Source: an uncultured Elusimicrobia bacterium (lineage in GTDB: Bacteria > Elusimicrobiota > Elusimicrobia > Elusimicrobiales > UBA9959). From it: 57,522 nt of DNA. Where the stretch lies: assembly GCA_903867985.1 (NCBI GenBank), contig CAIPTO010000074.1, positions 1-57,522 of the forward strand. Reading direction: 5' to 3'. Under the pieces are notes generated by a model. It saw nothing but the letters and a program-made list of their open reading frames with translations. It was not told where the DNA came from and did no database searches. Below, in pieces: positions 48,390-56,679 of the stretch (its first letter is position 1; every line of letters starts with the position of its first letter). The translations under genes were made by a program, and so were the position numbers.

Positions 48390-49715
48390 ATGACCGAATC
48401 AGCAAACGCCATTTCCATTTTAGCCGCCGGCGAACATGTAGTTCCGCCCATGACAGGCCGGCCGCATGGGCGCTTTACCAGGATGGTTAAAGCGCCTTAT
48501 TTCAACATAGCGCTGTTGGTCGGCTGCGGTATCTTCGCCAGCACTTACGCGCAGACCGGAGTCATCGGACTTTACCCGTTCCGTTTTCTGCTTAAGGACA
48601 AACTGGGCGAAGGCCCTCTGCGTGTTGCCCTTTTCATGCAGCTGGCCAGTATGCCGTGGAACCTGAAGATAATTTCCGGCATCGTCTCCGACGCTATCCC
48701 TCTCTTCGGCACCAGGCGCAGGCATTACCTGATCTTCAGCAGCTTGCTGGCCGGGCTGCTCTGGCTGGCCGTGGCGGTAGTGCCCCCCAGGTTCACGCCT
48801 ATGGTGATTATGGCCATTATCATGAACATCGCGCTTGTCTTTGTCAGCACCATCAGCGGCGGGATACTGGTGGAAGGCGGACAAACCTTCGGCGTTACAG
48901 GGAAATTGAGTTCCGTGCGCGTGCTGGCAATGAACATCGCCGGCCTGGGCGTGCCGCTGGGCGCCTTGCTGGCGACCCGCGCGCTGGGCGTTTCGGCCAT
49001 GACCGCCGCCATTCCGCTGTTCCTGCTGTTCTTTATCGCCGTTTTTCTGTACAAGGAAAAACCCACCGCCAAGCGCGACCCGAAGATCTGGAAAGGGATA
49101 ATAGTTCAGCTTAAAATAGCCCTTAAGGCTAAAACCCTCTGGGTAGCCGCAGGACTTCTTTTCCTGGTGCAGTTCGCCCCCGGTTTTTTAACGCCGCTGA
49201 TGTTCTACCAGACCGACACGCTGCATTTCAGCGAGAAGTTCATCGGCTTTCTGACGCTGATAGACGCCATCGCCGGCGCCGCCGGAGCGTTCTTCTACGT
49301 CTACTTCTGCCGCCGGCTTTCGCTGCGGCAGCTCCTTTTCGGGAGCGTTTTCCTTACGGCCGCGCTATCGCTTTTATACCTGGGCTACAACGACAAAAAT
49401 TCTGCCATACTTATAGAAGCGGTGTATTGTTTCGTTTTAAGTCTGGCGCAGCTTCCTCTGTTCGATCTGGCCGCCCGGGCCACGCCCAAAGGCAGCGAGG
49501 CCGTGGGCTATTCCGTGATCATGAGCGTATGGAACTGGGGACTTTTCTGCTCCGACCTGATCGGCTCCGCGCTGTATGAAAAATATCACATGACGTTTAA
49601 AAATCTGGTCTGGGTAAACGCCGGCACCACCATACTTGTGCTTTTCGCTATTCCGTTCCTGCCGAAATTACTTGTTGATCATAAGGAAGTTTGCGAAGTG
49701 CCGGCTGCAGACTAA
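48390..49715 (+). CDS. Folate-biopterin (BT1)-type MFS transporter
   Basis: 441 residues, about 12 TM helices. Motifs of the folate-biopterin transporter family: Y-A-Q-T-G-V-I-G-L-Y-P-F-R-F-L-L-K-D (about 52-69), Q-L-A-S-M-P-W-N-L-K-I-I-S-G-I-V-S-D (about 86-103), and P-L-F-G-T-R-R-R-H-Y (about 107-116). A short hydrophilic N-terminus precedes the first helix. Known members carry folates or biopterin in protists, plants and cyanobacteria; substrate here is unknown. Alternative: a related peptide/AmpG-type MFS. It ends 29 bp before the GGDEF gene. Confidence 0.75.
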   Translation: MTESANAISILAAGEHVVPPMTGRPHGRFTRMVKAPYFNIALLVGCGIFASTYAQTGVIGLYPFRFLLKDKLGEGPLRVALFMQLASMPWNLKIISGIVSDAIPLFGTRRRHYLIFSSLLAGLLWLAVAVVPPRFTPMVIMAIIMNIALVFVSTISGGILVEGGQTFGVTGKLSSVRVLAMNIAGLGVPLGALLATRALGVSAMTAAIPLFLLFFIAVFLYKEKPTAKRDPKIWKGIIVQLKIALKAKTLWVAAGLLFLVQFAPGFLTPLMFYQTDTLHFSEKFIGFLTLIDAIAGAAGAFFYVYFCRRLSLRQLLFGSVFLTAALSLLYLGYNDKNSAILIEAVYCFVLSLAQLPLFDLAARATPKGSEAVGYSVIMSVWNWGLFCSDLIGSALYEKYHMTFKNLVWVNAGTTILVLFAIPFLPKLLVDHKEVCEVPAAD

Positions 49716-49743
49716 AAAATACCAAGTGGAGCAGAAAAAGTTT

Positions 49744-50637
49744 ATGGCTCTTGACGAATACACATATGGCAGGATACTGGAAAGCCTGAGGGACGGCGTC
49801 ATGACACTTGACGCGTTCGGGAAGGTGCTGACATTCAACAGCGCCGCCGCCGAGATCCTGTGCCTCAGGAAAGAAGATGTGATAGGCGGGAACTTCGGCG
49901 ATATATTCCTTCCCGGGGAAGAAAATGACGCTTTTAATCAGGCCGTCCTTAACGCTATCTATGAAAAGGAACTGGCGCATCATACCCTCGTTCCTTACCA
50001 TGTCGCGGAGCGTACGCTGACGCTGGCGGTGACGACCTCATATCTCATCGCGACAGCCGGCGGCGAGGCGGATACGAGATCGCTCATAGTAGTCATCAGC
50101 AACATCACCGACACGGAGCGTTACAGGGTCATGGCCACCACCGATGCCCTTACTGGAAGCCGGAACAGGGGGTATCTGATGGATACGCTGCCGCAGGAGA
50201 TCAAAAGGGCAGGCCGGTACGGGCAGCCTTTTTCTCTTGTCATGGCTGATATTGATTACTTCAAGAAGGTCAACGACACCTACGGCCATCAGGCCGGGGA
50301 TGTAGTCCTGAAAGCCTTCGTGCGAACCATTAAGTCCATGTGCAGAGAAGACGTGGATTGGGTCGCCAGATACGGAGGCGAGGAATTCATACTTGTCCTG
50401 CCAGACACCGGCCCGGATGGGGCGGCAGTGCTGGCAGAAAGGATAAGGGTAGCCGCGGCCGGGCTGGAAGTCATGGCAAAAGGCTCGTCTGTGCGTTTCA
50501 CCGCCAGCTTCGGCGTTACCGGCTTCGCGGCCGGCGAATACACCGCGAACATTTCCGCCGAATCAATGGTCTCCGCCGCCGACCGGTGCCTCTATGACGC
50601 CAAGGAGCATGGCCGGAACAGGGTTGTCAGAGGGTAA
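49744..50637 (+). CDS. PAS-GGDEF diguanylate cyclase
   Basis: 297 residues from the ATG at 49744; the longer frame to 49636 overlaps the transporter and is rejected. A PAS domain (about 8-125) begins I-L-E-S-L-R-D-G-V-M-T-L-D, and the GGDEF domain (about 135-297) has T-D-A-L-T-G-S-R-N-R-G-Y, D-I-D-Y-F-K-K-V-N-D-T-Y-G-H and the active A-site G-G-E-E-F. The canonical inhibitory RxxD is not at the right position (E-D-V-D is there), so product inhibition may be lost. Makes cyclic di-GMP in response to a PAS-sensed signal. Soluble, no TM helices. Confidence 0.9.
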   Translation: MALDEYTYGRILESLRDGVMTLDAFGKVLTFNSAAAEILCLRKEDVIGGNFGDIFLPGEENDAFNQAVLNAIYEKELAHHTLVPYHVAERTLTLAVTTSYLIATAGGEADTRSLIVVISNITDTERYRVMATTDALTGSRNRGYLMDTLPQEIKRAGRYGQPFSLVMADIDYFKKVNDTYGHQAGDVVLKAFVRTIKSMCREDVDWVARYGGEEFILVLPDTGPDGAAVLAERIRVAAAGLEVMAKGSSVRFTASFGVTGFAAGEYTANISAESMVSAADRCLYDAKEHGRNRVVRG

Positions 50638-50707
50638 GGTATTTGAATAGGCCGAAAGACGGAGATTTTGGGGACCATTGGCCCATGCGGTTTTGGCCCG
50701 CGGAAGC

Positions 50708-50713
50708 TAAAAT
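50708..50713 (+). promoter_or_regulatory. -10 (TAAAAT) 6 nt before a GTG start
   Basis: No Shine-Dalgarno precedes the GTG at 50720; the hexamer is placed for a leaderless transcript. A weak TTTTGG (50691-50696) is the only -35 candidate. Confidence 0.35.
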
Positions 50714-50719
50714 ATATTC

Positions 50720-51556
50720 GTGAAACTATTTAAACGGATCTTTGCCGCCGGCCTGATATCAGGCTTGGCCGCGTTATTTGTTAACAGCGCAGGGGCCGCG
50801 GATATCACTTTTGACGGCGCTTCCGGCGGTCTTTCATTAACCGAATACATACAGGACGTTCCTTTAGACCAGCCGCGGCTGACCGCCACGCCGGCCGCCG
50901 CGGGCGCTCATGTCTACGACTTTAAAACCCTTTACCGCTCCCTTGGCTACCCATCGCCTCACTATTTCGGTTCTTCCAAGGAAGAAGTGGAGGACCTGCA
51001 CAACTATACCAGCAAGGAAGACGGTATCTACGAAGAGATAAACGGCTACCTGCGATTTTATCCGGAGCCCTATACTTGGTATGGCACCAGTCCCGAGAGC
51101 GCAAAAATTATAGTGGCGCATGTAGACAATATATTTGCCCGTGTGCCGGCTATTCCGGCCGACATCATACTGTTCCGCGGCCTCGGCCTGGGATACCGCG
51201 CCGATAAACCCTTCGACATGGGCGAGGAATTTATAGATAAAGGTTATGTTTCCACTTCGCTTTCCTACAGCGTCGCGCTCCATTTCGCCATAGAGATGAA
51301 CGAAGATGACGAGAAGCCCACTAGGCGCGCGATATTCGTCATATACCTGGACCGCCCGGGAGAAAAGGGCATACTTGTGAACCAGGGCGAGGATGAAGTT
51401 ATTCTTAATCGCGGCCGCAAATTCAGGGTAATGGCTCAAAAAGACGGCGTTAAAAAATACGACCTTTACCTGGTGCAGGCTTGCGCCGCCTCCTGCGAAA
51501 CAACCCTGCGCGGAGATGTTCAATATTTCTGGACCGCCTTCAATGTCTCGGAATGA
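50720..51556 (+). CDS. Secreted ADP-ribosyltransferase (R-S-E class)
   Basis: 278 residues. Signal peptide 1-26 (ending S-A-G-A). The catalytic triad elements are all present in order: Arg153 in I-L-F-R-G-L (strand beta1), the S-T-S at 178-180 in G-Y-V-S-T-S-L-S, and Glu224-Asp225-Glu226 in Q-G-E-D-E-V-I-L, an ExE site that in known enzymes marks arginine-directed mono-ADP-ribosylation. It resembles VIP2/C3-type and eukaryotic ecto-ART folds. Two cysteines near the end (255, 259) may form a disulfide. Secreted NAD-using enzyme: possible toxin or effector, target unknown. No immunity gene is obvious. Next gene starts 23 bp on. Confidence 0.82.
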   Translation: MKLFKRIFAAGLISGLAALFVNSAGAADITFDGASGGLSLTEYIQDVPLDQPRLTATPAAAGAHVYDFKTLYRSLGYPSPHYFGSSKEEVEDLHNYTSKEDGIYEEINGYLRFYPEPYTWYGTSPESAKIIVAHVDNIFARVPAIPADIILFRGLGLGYRADKPFDMGEEFIDKGYVSTSLSYSVALHFAIEMNEDDEKPTRRAIFVIYLDRPGEKGILVNQGEDEVILNRGRKFRVMAQKDGVKKYDLYLVQACAASCETTLRGDVQYFWTAFNVSE

Positions 51557-51579
51557 ACTTGCCCTCGGATCGGAGAATT

Positions 51580-51996
51580 ATGAAAAAGAAATCCCGAATC
51601 GGTTATAACCCGGAAATTGAACTCGCAAAAGGCGCGACATTAACAGCCGCGTCTTATGATAAAACGCAGACGATAGTGGTAACAGCCGAAAAAGTGACAG
51701 TGGGGGGAAAACCCGGGATCGTTGAAATTACGGGACCCGCCACCGGCAAGCTGGATGCAGGCATAGACGGCACCATAAACTTGTGGCTTTCCATCTTCCG
51801 CTATATGCGACCCGACGGCACAACCGACCATGTCGCCGGCTGGAATATCCCGCTGATCTTAAATCCCAAACAAACACCCATCGAGACCGCTAAATCTTTT
51901 GCCGCCTACATAAACGCCGGCACCCGCCCCTACAAAGCCAAAGCAACCGGAAATATAACCAAGGCCTCTGTGGCGATAGTTTTCACCAAAAAGTAG
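51580..51996 (+). CDS. Unrecognised 138-residue beta-rich protein behind the ADP-ribosyltransferase
   Basis: 138 residues from the ATG at 51580 (CGGAG 5-9 nt upstream); the longer frame to 51481 overlaps the transferase. No signal peptide or TM segment. Strand-rich sequence with A-T-L-T-A-A-S-Y-D, I-V-E-I-T-G-P, a G-W-N-I-P-L-I-L-N-P turn and the ending K-A-S-V-A-I-V-F-T-K-K. Position directly after a secreted enzyme raises the idea of an accessory or immunity role, but the sequence gives no evidence for it. Confidence 0.55.
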   Translation: MKKKSRIGYNPEIELAKGATLTAASYDKTQTIVVTAEKVTVGGKPGIVEITGPATGKLDAGIDGTINLWLSIFRYMRPDGTTDHVAGWNIPLILNPKQTPIETAKSFAAYINAGTRPYKAKATGNITKASVAIVFTKK

Positions 51997-52079
51997 CAGA
52001 TTCAGTAGATTCCGGGACAGTACATTTAGGTTAGAAGGGGGATTTATCCCACGGAATCACTTATAGCGGAACATTTTAA

Positions 52080-53216
52080 ATGAATATCACTTATCTTATA
52101 GGGGCAGGAGCATCTTGTGCGATAGCACCGAAGCGCATTCCTGGGATGCAAATGCTTGCCCGAATGAGAGAACTATTCCCGGAAGACATTAAACGGTTTA
52201 AACAGTTTCTTTGCGATTCGGGTATCTACAAAGATTCAATGGACCATTTAATGAAGCCTGGGAAGACTATCCCCGACAACATCGACACTCTAAATATTGA
52301 AAGGTTACTCCACGAACTAGAAGATGTTGCTACTTGGGGAACTCGAGATCAAGCAACCGCCGCAGATCAAGCACACAACCTTATTCAATCCCTATTAACC
52401 AGGCTATTCTCGCGCTTGGATCAAGACGAGGTAGCAAAAGCTGTTAAGAACCCATATGATCTTTTAGCCGCCGCAATTGCAGCCGACCGCCATGGTCATA
52501 CCCATCACTTTATATCCTTCAACTATGATGTTTGGCTCGAACAGGCCCTGCAGAGACACGGACTCTGGAATCCAGTAAATGGCTATTTGAAGAACAGCGT
52601 CAACCCCTTACCACTCCGCTACATCGCTACCGCTCGCACTTTGGAGCACTTACCATCGCATCAACCATCGCCTACCCTCGTGTTGAAACCACACGGCTCA
52701 CTTTCATGGCTTACGCCTCAGGATGACCCTTATGGTATTCCCATCATTCTTTTAAACAAGGACGGACTAACGGAGGGGGGAACAAATACCCGGGGAGCCC
52801 CCGCATATCTTCCCTCAGAACATGATCGCGTCGTGGTTATACACCAATCACAAAGGCATGAATTTTCCCCCTTGATAATCCCACCGGTCCTCAATAAAGC
52901 TGTAGGAGGGGAGTTCCTTTATAAAGTCCACAAAGCCGTTCAACGGGAGTTTGAGAGTTCCCAAGCTGTTGTCATTATAGGTTGGAGTATGCCGCCGACA
53001 GACGCTTCCATACGACAACGGATAGCTGATGGGCTTGCGCCTCGTAGCGACTCAAACAATCTGAAGTGGTTAATAGCCTGTAATTTCATGAAGACAGACT
53101 TGTTTTACAACCGCTACCGTGCGACTATCCCGGCACAAAGAAGTTTAATGTACGACGACGGTTTTGGGGATGGTTTTATCCACGCAGCGCTAAACCGATT
53201 GTGGGAAAACATATAA
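52080..53216 (+). CDS. SIR2-like NAD-hydrolase-type protein (candidate defence effector)
   Basis: 378 residues. SIR2_2-type signature: Y-L-I-G-A-G-A-S-C-A (G-A-G-A-S at 8-12), F-I-S-F-N-Y-D (about 142-148, the NAD-binding Asn/Asp), K-P-H-G-S-L-S-W (about 205-212, catalytic His) and G-W-S-M-P-P-T-D (about 303-310). Stand-alone SIR2 proteins in defence islands deplete NAD+ on phage infection (Thoeris ThsA, DSR, SIR2-HerA). The gene and its partner are visibly lower in GC than their neighbours and lie beside an IS30 element. No Shine-Dalgarno; TATAGC is 12 nt upstream. Confidence 0.82.
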   Translation: MNITYLIGAGASCAIAPKRIPGMQMLARMRELFPEDIKRFKQFLCDSGIYKDSMDHLMKPGKTIPDNIDTLNIERLLHELEDVATWGTRDQATAADQAHNLIQSLLTRLFSRLDQDEVAKAVKNPYDLLAAAIAADRHGHTHHFISFNYDVWLEQALQRHGLWNPVNGYLKNSVNPLPLRYIATARTLEHLPSHQPSPTLVLKPHGSLSWLTPQDDPYGIPIILLNKDGLTEGGTNTRGAPAYLPSEHDRVVVIHQSQRHEFSPLIIPPVLNKAVGGEFLYKVHKAVQREFESSQAVVIIGWSMPPTDASIRQRIADGLAPRSDSNNLKWLIACNFMKTDLFYNRYRATIPAQRSLMYDDGFGDGFIHAALNRLWENI

Positions 53217-53223
53217 TCTCATT

Positions 53224-54423
53224 ATGAAAACCGAACTACAGAAACTGCGCGAACTGGAAAAAGAACACGGAGTCCGTGCCAGCACACTAATCCCGGACTT
53301 AGCATTTGTGGGACTAATTAAAGATGTAATCGATGCAGTGGATACCGCCACAGAACTCCTAAATTCCGCCCACCCATACAGGGCATATGCACTCGCACGT
53401 GTTGCCGTTGAAGCAACTCAAAGATTGCTGATAATTGCAACTGCCGACAATTACGTAAACATCGGAACCCGCGCATGGCTTTACTACCGCATGAAAGACA
53501 GCGCCCTAGCGGATAAGTCTGCCACAGCATTGGGGGAAGCTGAACGCCAAATACTGGAAACTTGGTGCAAATATTTACCATCAGCAAATCAACTTATTCA
53601 TGAGCTTCTATCTGAAATTAAAACTCAAAAAAATAAACCAGACAATTTTCTTGGAAGAGGCTTAGCAAATGAAGTCACAAGGGCATATGACATCATCGCC
53701 AAGGAAAAAGGCGGTGCTGTACCACCCAATGCAACTGAAATCAATCAGAGTTTTTATTCCAGTCTGTGCCGTGAGGCGCACGCCTGTCTACGCTTAGAAC
53801 CAGCAAGTTTTGCGATAGATGCGGATGGCTTCATCAACGTCGCAGAGCAAGAACGCCCCATTGAACAGATTAAGATTGCGGTATGCGGCGCACTAAAAAT
53901 TACTCTTTCTGAATCTATTGAAGCCATTCAATATCGATTACAAGTCCGCCGCAGAGAGAATGCTTCAAAACTTGAAACCGCCATTATCGGAAGAAAACCC
54001 CCGACTTCCTCAGAGTGTGCCGATGACTTCGGATGCATGTTATTACAACAAGGATGTGGCCAGGCCAATACTGTTTTCCCATCTATCCCATTTCTCCATT
54101 TTAGCGAGTTACGTGATAAAACCATAAGTGCCACACTGCGCTACGGTTTTGGAGACGAGGCACGCGCTGGAACATTTGATTTTAAAGGCCCAATGCGCGA
54201 AGAACTACTTTCTTTAATTGAGCACAAATTCCCTGGAAGCGCCAAACAGATAAACGGATTACTACAGATTGATTTGCCTAGGCCACTCCCAATTACAATC
54301 ACCGCAGTTTTAGGATCCCTTCAAGAGACCGAGAGCGAAACCTTTATCCCGCTAATTGTTACAAAAATGAAAGAATGGAACGAGACAGGCAGCCCTGAAC
54401 CCTCCAACAACAAGCCCGCCTGA
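53224..54423 (+). CDS. SIR2-partner protein, 399 residues, unrecognised
   Basis: Begins 7 bp after the SIR2 stop. No signal peptide, TM helix, Walker motif or HNH/nuclease signature. The N-terminal half (about 1-200) is helical; A-Y-A-L-A-R-V-A-V-E-A-T-Q-R-L-L (about 60-75) and F-Y-S-S-L-C-R-E-A-H-A-C-L-R (about 178-191) are reminiscent of DUF5677/HEPN-like helical proteins, a weak resemblance. The C-terminal half is mixed, with C-A-D-D-F-G-C-M-L-L-Q-Q-G-C (about 262-275) and a Pro/Ser tail. TATAAT (53212-53217) lies 6 nt before the ATG, so a second, leaderless start for this gene is possible. Candidate sensor or regulator of the SIR2 enzyme. Confidence 0.6.
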   Translation: MKTELQKLRELEKEHGVRASTLIPDLAFVGLIKDVIDAVDTATELLNSAHPYRAYALARVAVEATQRLLIIATADNYVNIGTRAWLYYRMKDSALADKSATALGEAERQILETWCKYLPSANQLIHELLSEIKTQKNKPDNFLGRGLANEVTRAYDIIAKEKGGAVPPNATEINQSFYSSLCREAHACLRLEPASFAIDADGFINVAEQERPIEQIKIAVCGALKITLSESIEAIQYRLQVRRRENASKLETAIIGRKPPTSSECADDFGCMLLQQGCGQANTVFPSIPFLHFSELRDKTISATLRYGFGDEARAGTFDFKGPMREELLSLIEHKFPGSAKQINGLLQIDLPRPLPITITAVLGSLQETESETFIPLIVTKMKEWNETGSPEPSNNKPA

Positions 54424-54592
54424 TACTGAATCCGGGCCATAAAGCGGAAATTCTTGTCATTTCCATCGCGACACAGCGTTGTCGGGATGACCTGCTATAC
54501 CATTCTGAAGACTTGATGGGGTTTCATTTAGGGGAGGGGTTATGAAAACCATTAGGCAACACCGGAAATAGTGCAAGACAACCTAGCAGATC
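54424..54592. other. Gap with a REP-like palindrome (54456-54491)
   Basis: GTCAT (54456-54460), CC (54463-54464) and CGACA (54469-54473) pair with TGTCG (54480-54484), GG (54485-54486) and ATGAC (54487-54491) around a CAGCGT loop. The TGTCATT...GGGATGAC ends resemble widespread REP palindromes. No gene is seen. Confidence 0.55.
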
Positions 54593-55677
54593 CGGGGACA
54601 GCTAGGGCTCAAACTCCTAGTGCAACACTTTATCTTGTAGACTACACGCAAGAGAAGGAGATTGCACATGACCCCATATCAAAGACTTGGCTTCAGGGAC
54701 CGGGAAGAAGTAAGCCGTTGTTTATCGATGAACCTGAGTTGTCGCCAAATAGCGCACGCTATAGGCCGGTCCCCAAGCACGATAACACGCGAAATTCTGC
54801 GCAATGGGCCCCACCCGGTCGACCTACCGGGCTATAAACGCCCAGAAACATGCGGTGCACGCTGCTAAAACACCGCGCAGACAACGGAAGCTCTACACCA
54901 ATCATAAACTCGAGAGGATAGTTGTCAAATATCTACAATTGCGCTGGTCTCCTGAACAGATTGCCAAACGGTTAAGAATCCTGTATCCTCATAATATAAC
55001 CATGCATATTTCCCACGAAGCCATTTATGCCTATGTGTATATTCATCCCAGAAGTCATCTTAAGCGCCAGTTGTTGTTCCAGTTGAGGCGTCAGCATAAA
55101 TATCGGTGGGTCAAAAAAGACCGTCAGAGGTCATATCCGATACAGGATTTTATCAGTATAGATGACCGGCCTTCGGACGTAGACAATCGCCGCATAGCCG
55201 GGCATTGGGAAGGGGACTTGATCATGGGGCCCCTGAATAAATCAGCTATAGGGACTTTAGTTGAGCGGACGACACGCATGACATTTATCGCTAAACTAAA
55301 GAATAAAACCGCAGTTTCTGTCCGTCAGGCGTTCACGCGCAAGTTCGCCAGGTTGCCGGTTGAGATAAAGAAATCATTAACCTATGACCAAGGGCAGGAA
55401 ATGGCAGAACATAAGGTATTTACGGAAAAAACAAAGATTCGGGTCTACTTTGCCCATCCGCATTCCCCTTGGGAGCGTGGTACCAATGAAAACACCAATT
55501 CCCTTATTCGCGACTTTTTCCCTAAAGGGACAGATTTTTCAAAGATCAATGCCCACCAGTTGAAGAAGGTGGAAAACATGTTGAATGACCGGCCTAGAAA
55601 AGTATTGAATTTCTATACGCCGCGCGAAGTCTTTACAAAAACTGTTGCATTAGGAACTTGAGCGTAAGCTGCCCCCG
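54593..55677 (+). mobile_element. IS30-family insertion sequence
   Basis: About 1085 bp, within the family range. Terminal inverted repeats: left 54593-54630 (CGGGGACAGCT... GCTCAAACTCCTAGTGCAACAC), right 55640-55677 in inverse; the inner part GCTCAA..TCCTA.TGCAACA.TTT matches at 22 of about 25 positions and the outer GGGG.CAGCT adds more. The transposase stop lies inside the right repeat, as usual. Exact ends and target duplication cannot be fixed. The element lies directly next to the SIR2 pair. Confidence 0.82.
54668..55661 (+). pseudogene. IS30 transposase, interrupted by a +1 frameshift
   Basis: The N-terminal part (from ATG 54668, AAGGAG 8 nt upstream) carries the family HTH: L-S-C-R-Q-I-A-H-A-I-G-R-S-P-S-T-I-T-R-E-I. 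That frame stops at 54868. The rest continues in the +1 frame from about 54804 to 55661, with the DDE elements W-E-G-D-L-I, T-Y-D-Q-G-Q-E-M and H-S-P-W-E-R-G-T-N-E-N-T-N. All catalytic residues are intact. A shift at G-GGC-CCC-ACC (54802-54810) would join R-N-G-P to T-R-S-T-Y-R-A. Either a decayed single-ORF transposase or a programmed +1 shift at the C4 run; I favour decay. Confidence 0.8.
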
Positions 55678-55710
55678 AAATCCCTAAGATATTTGATTGC
55701 TCCCAGAACA

Positions 55711-55742
55711 CCCCCAGAGGGATATAGTGGACCTTGTGGGGG
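55711..55742 (+). other. Hairpin over the ribosome-binding site of a small ORF
   Basis: CCCCCA (55711-55716) pairs with TGGGGG (55737-55742), with GAGG (55717-55720) and CCTT (55732-55735) inside. The right arm runs into GGGGGAAAGG, the apparent Shine-Dalgarno of the 32-codon ORF at 55753. Confidence 0.4.
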
Positions 55743-55752
55743 AAAGGTTATT

Positions 55753-55851
55753 ATGCTTAAAGATCCTGCCGGCGCAGCACCAGCTACTCGCCTTTATGGC
55801 CGAATAACTGAGCTATCTTTTGCAGTGACGCTAGGCTCGCATACCGCATAA
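55753..55851 (+). CDS. Small ORF, 32 residues, uncertain
   Basis: ATG preceded by GGGGGAAAGG with 5-nt spacing. The product (M-L-K-D-P-A-G-A-A-P-A-T-R-L-Y-G start) matches nothing I recognise, and the composition near the IS flank makes a chance ORF likely. Confidence 0.2.
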   Translation: MLKDPAGAAPATRLYGRITELSFAVTLGSHTA

Positions 55852-55872
55852 AAAAAGGCTATATTAGATGAT

Positions 55873-56679
55873 ATGATGATGAAATATTCGGTTTTTGCCG
55901 TGATATTGTGCTGTCTGACCCACGGCGCGCTGGCAGCCACGCATAAGCCCGCTCCAGAAGTTGTTTCCACCTCCACCCAGTCTGCGACGGAGGAACGCTC
56001 CGCCGACCAGACCCCGGCGCTTATTGAAAAAGTGCGTGAGCTCAGGGAGCGGTTGCGCCGAGAATTGGCCAAGAGCAGGCTTGGCACTCCAGAAGAAGCG
56101 CGCCAGTTCAGGACGAAAGCCATAAGCCTCGCCGTTGAATTTAATAACCTCCTGCACAAGAAGTCCAGAATACAGGCCATCGGAGACGAGGACCTTGAGA
56201 TCCACCAACTCATCTACGCCCATCCACGCATCGCCTCTCACATCTTCGCCAGCGAGTTGGAGATTTGCAAATCCACTGAAGCCTACGACTATAAGGCGCA
56301 GGCCGACGCCATTACCGGGAAAAAGGCCCAAGCCGAGGCGGATTGGACCGACGCCATAGCGCTAGCCCCGGAAGCGGAACTCCTGCTGCACCGGGGACAC
56401 TTATATCTCACGCAACATAAATACGACCAGGCCATAGACGATTTTACCAGGGCGCTCAAAGCCGGTGGAACGGCGCCACTTTATCATTCGCGGGCCACAG
56501 CCTATTACCGCAAGGACGATTACGCCGCCGCGGCCGAAGACCTGGAGCTGTTCTTTAAGCATGACACAAATAAGGAATATTCCAGGTCCGTGTCTGTGTC
56601 GCACATCTGCGCCGGCCTGCGTAAACATGGGTTTACTCTGGAAGGCTGCGCCGCCGCGGCCGGGGGGAACGGCAAATGA
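55873..56679 (+). CDS. Secreted or periplasmic TPR protein
   Basis: 268 residues. Signal peptide 1-22 (V-F-A-V-I-L-C-C-L-T-H-G-A-L-A-A). A coiled-coil-like charged helix (about 48-70) is followed by a helical middle and TPR repeats at about 145-240 with A-L-A-P-E-A-E-L-L-L-H-R-G-H-L-Y, Q-A-I-D-D-F-T-R-A-L and H-S-R-A-T-A-Y-Y-R-K-D-D-Y-A-A-A-A-E-D-L. The last 30 residues add a Cys pair (C-A-G-L, G-C-A-A). Overlaps the Cys-rich gene by 4 bp, so the two secreted proteins are translated together. Function unknown. Confidence 0.7.
   Translation: MMMKYSVFAVILCCLTHGALAATHKPAPEVVSTSTQSATEERSADQTPALIEKVRELRERLRRELAKSRLGTPEEARQFRTKAISLAVEFNNLLHKKSRIQAIGDEDLEIHQLIYAHPRIASHIFASELEICKSTEAYDYKAQADAITGKKAQAEADWTDAIALAPEAELLLHRGHLYLTQHKYDQAIDDFTRALKAGGTAPLYHSRATAYYRKDDYAAAAEDLELFFKHDTNKEYSRSVSVSHICAGLRKHGFTLEGCAAAAGGNGK

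Noticed and set aside
53224-54423. HerA-type ATPase or nuclease partner for SIR2
   Set aside because: No Walker A/B, no PD-(D/E)XK or HNH motif in the product.
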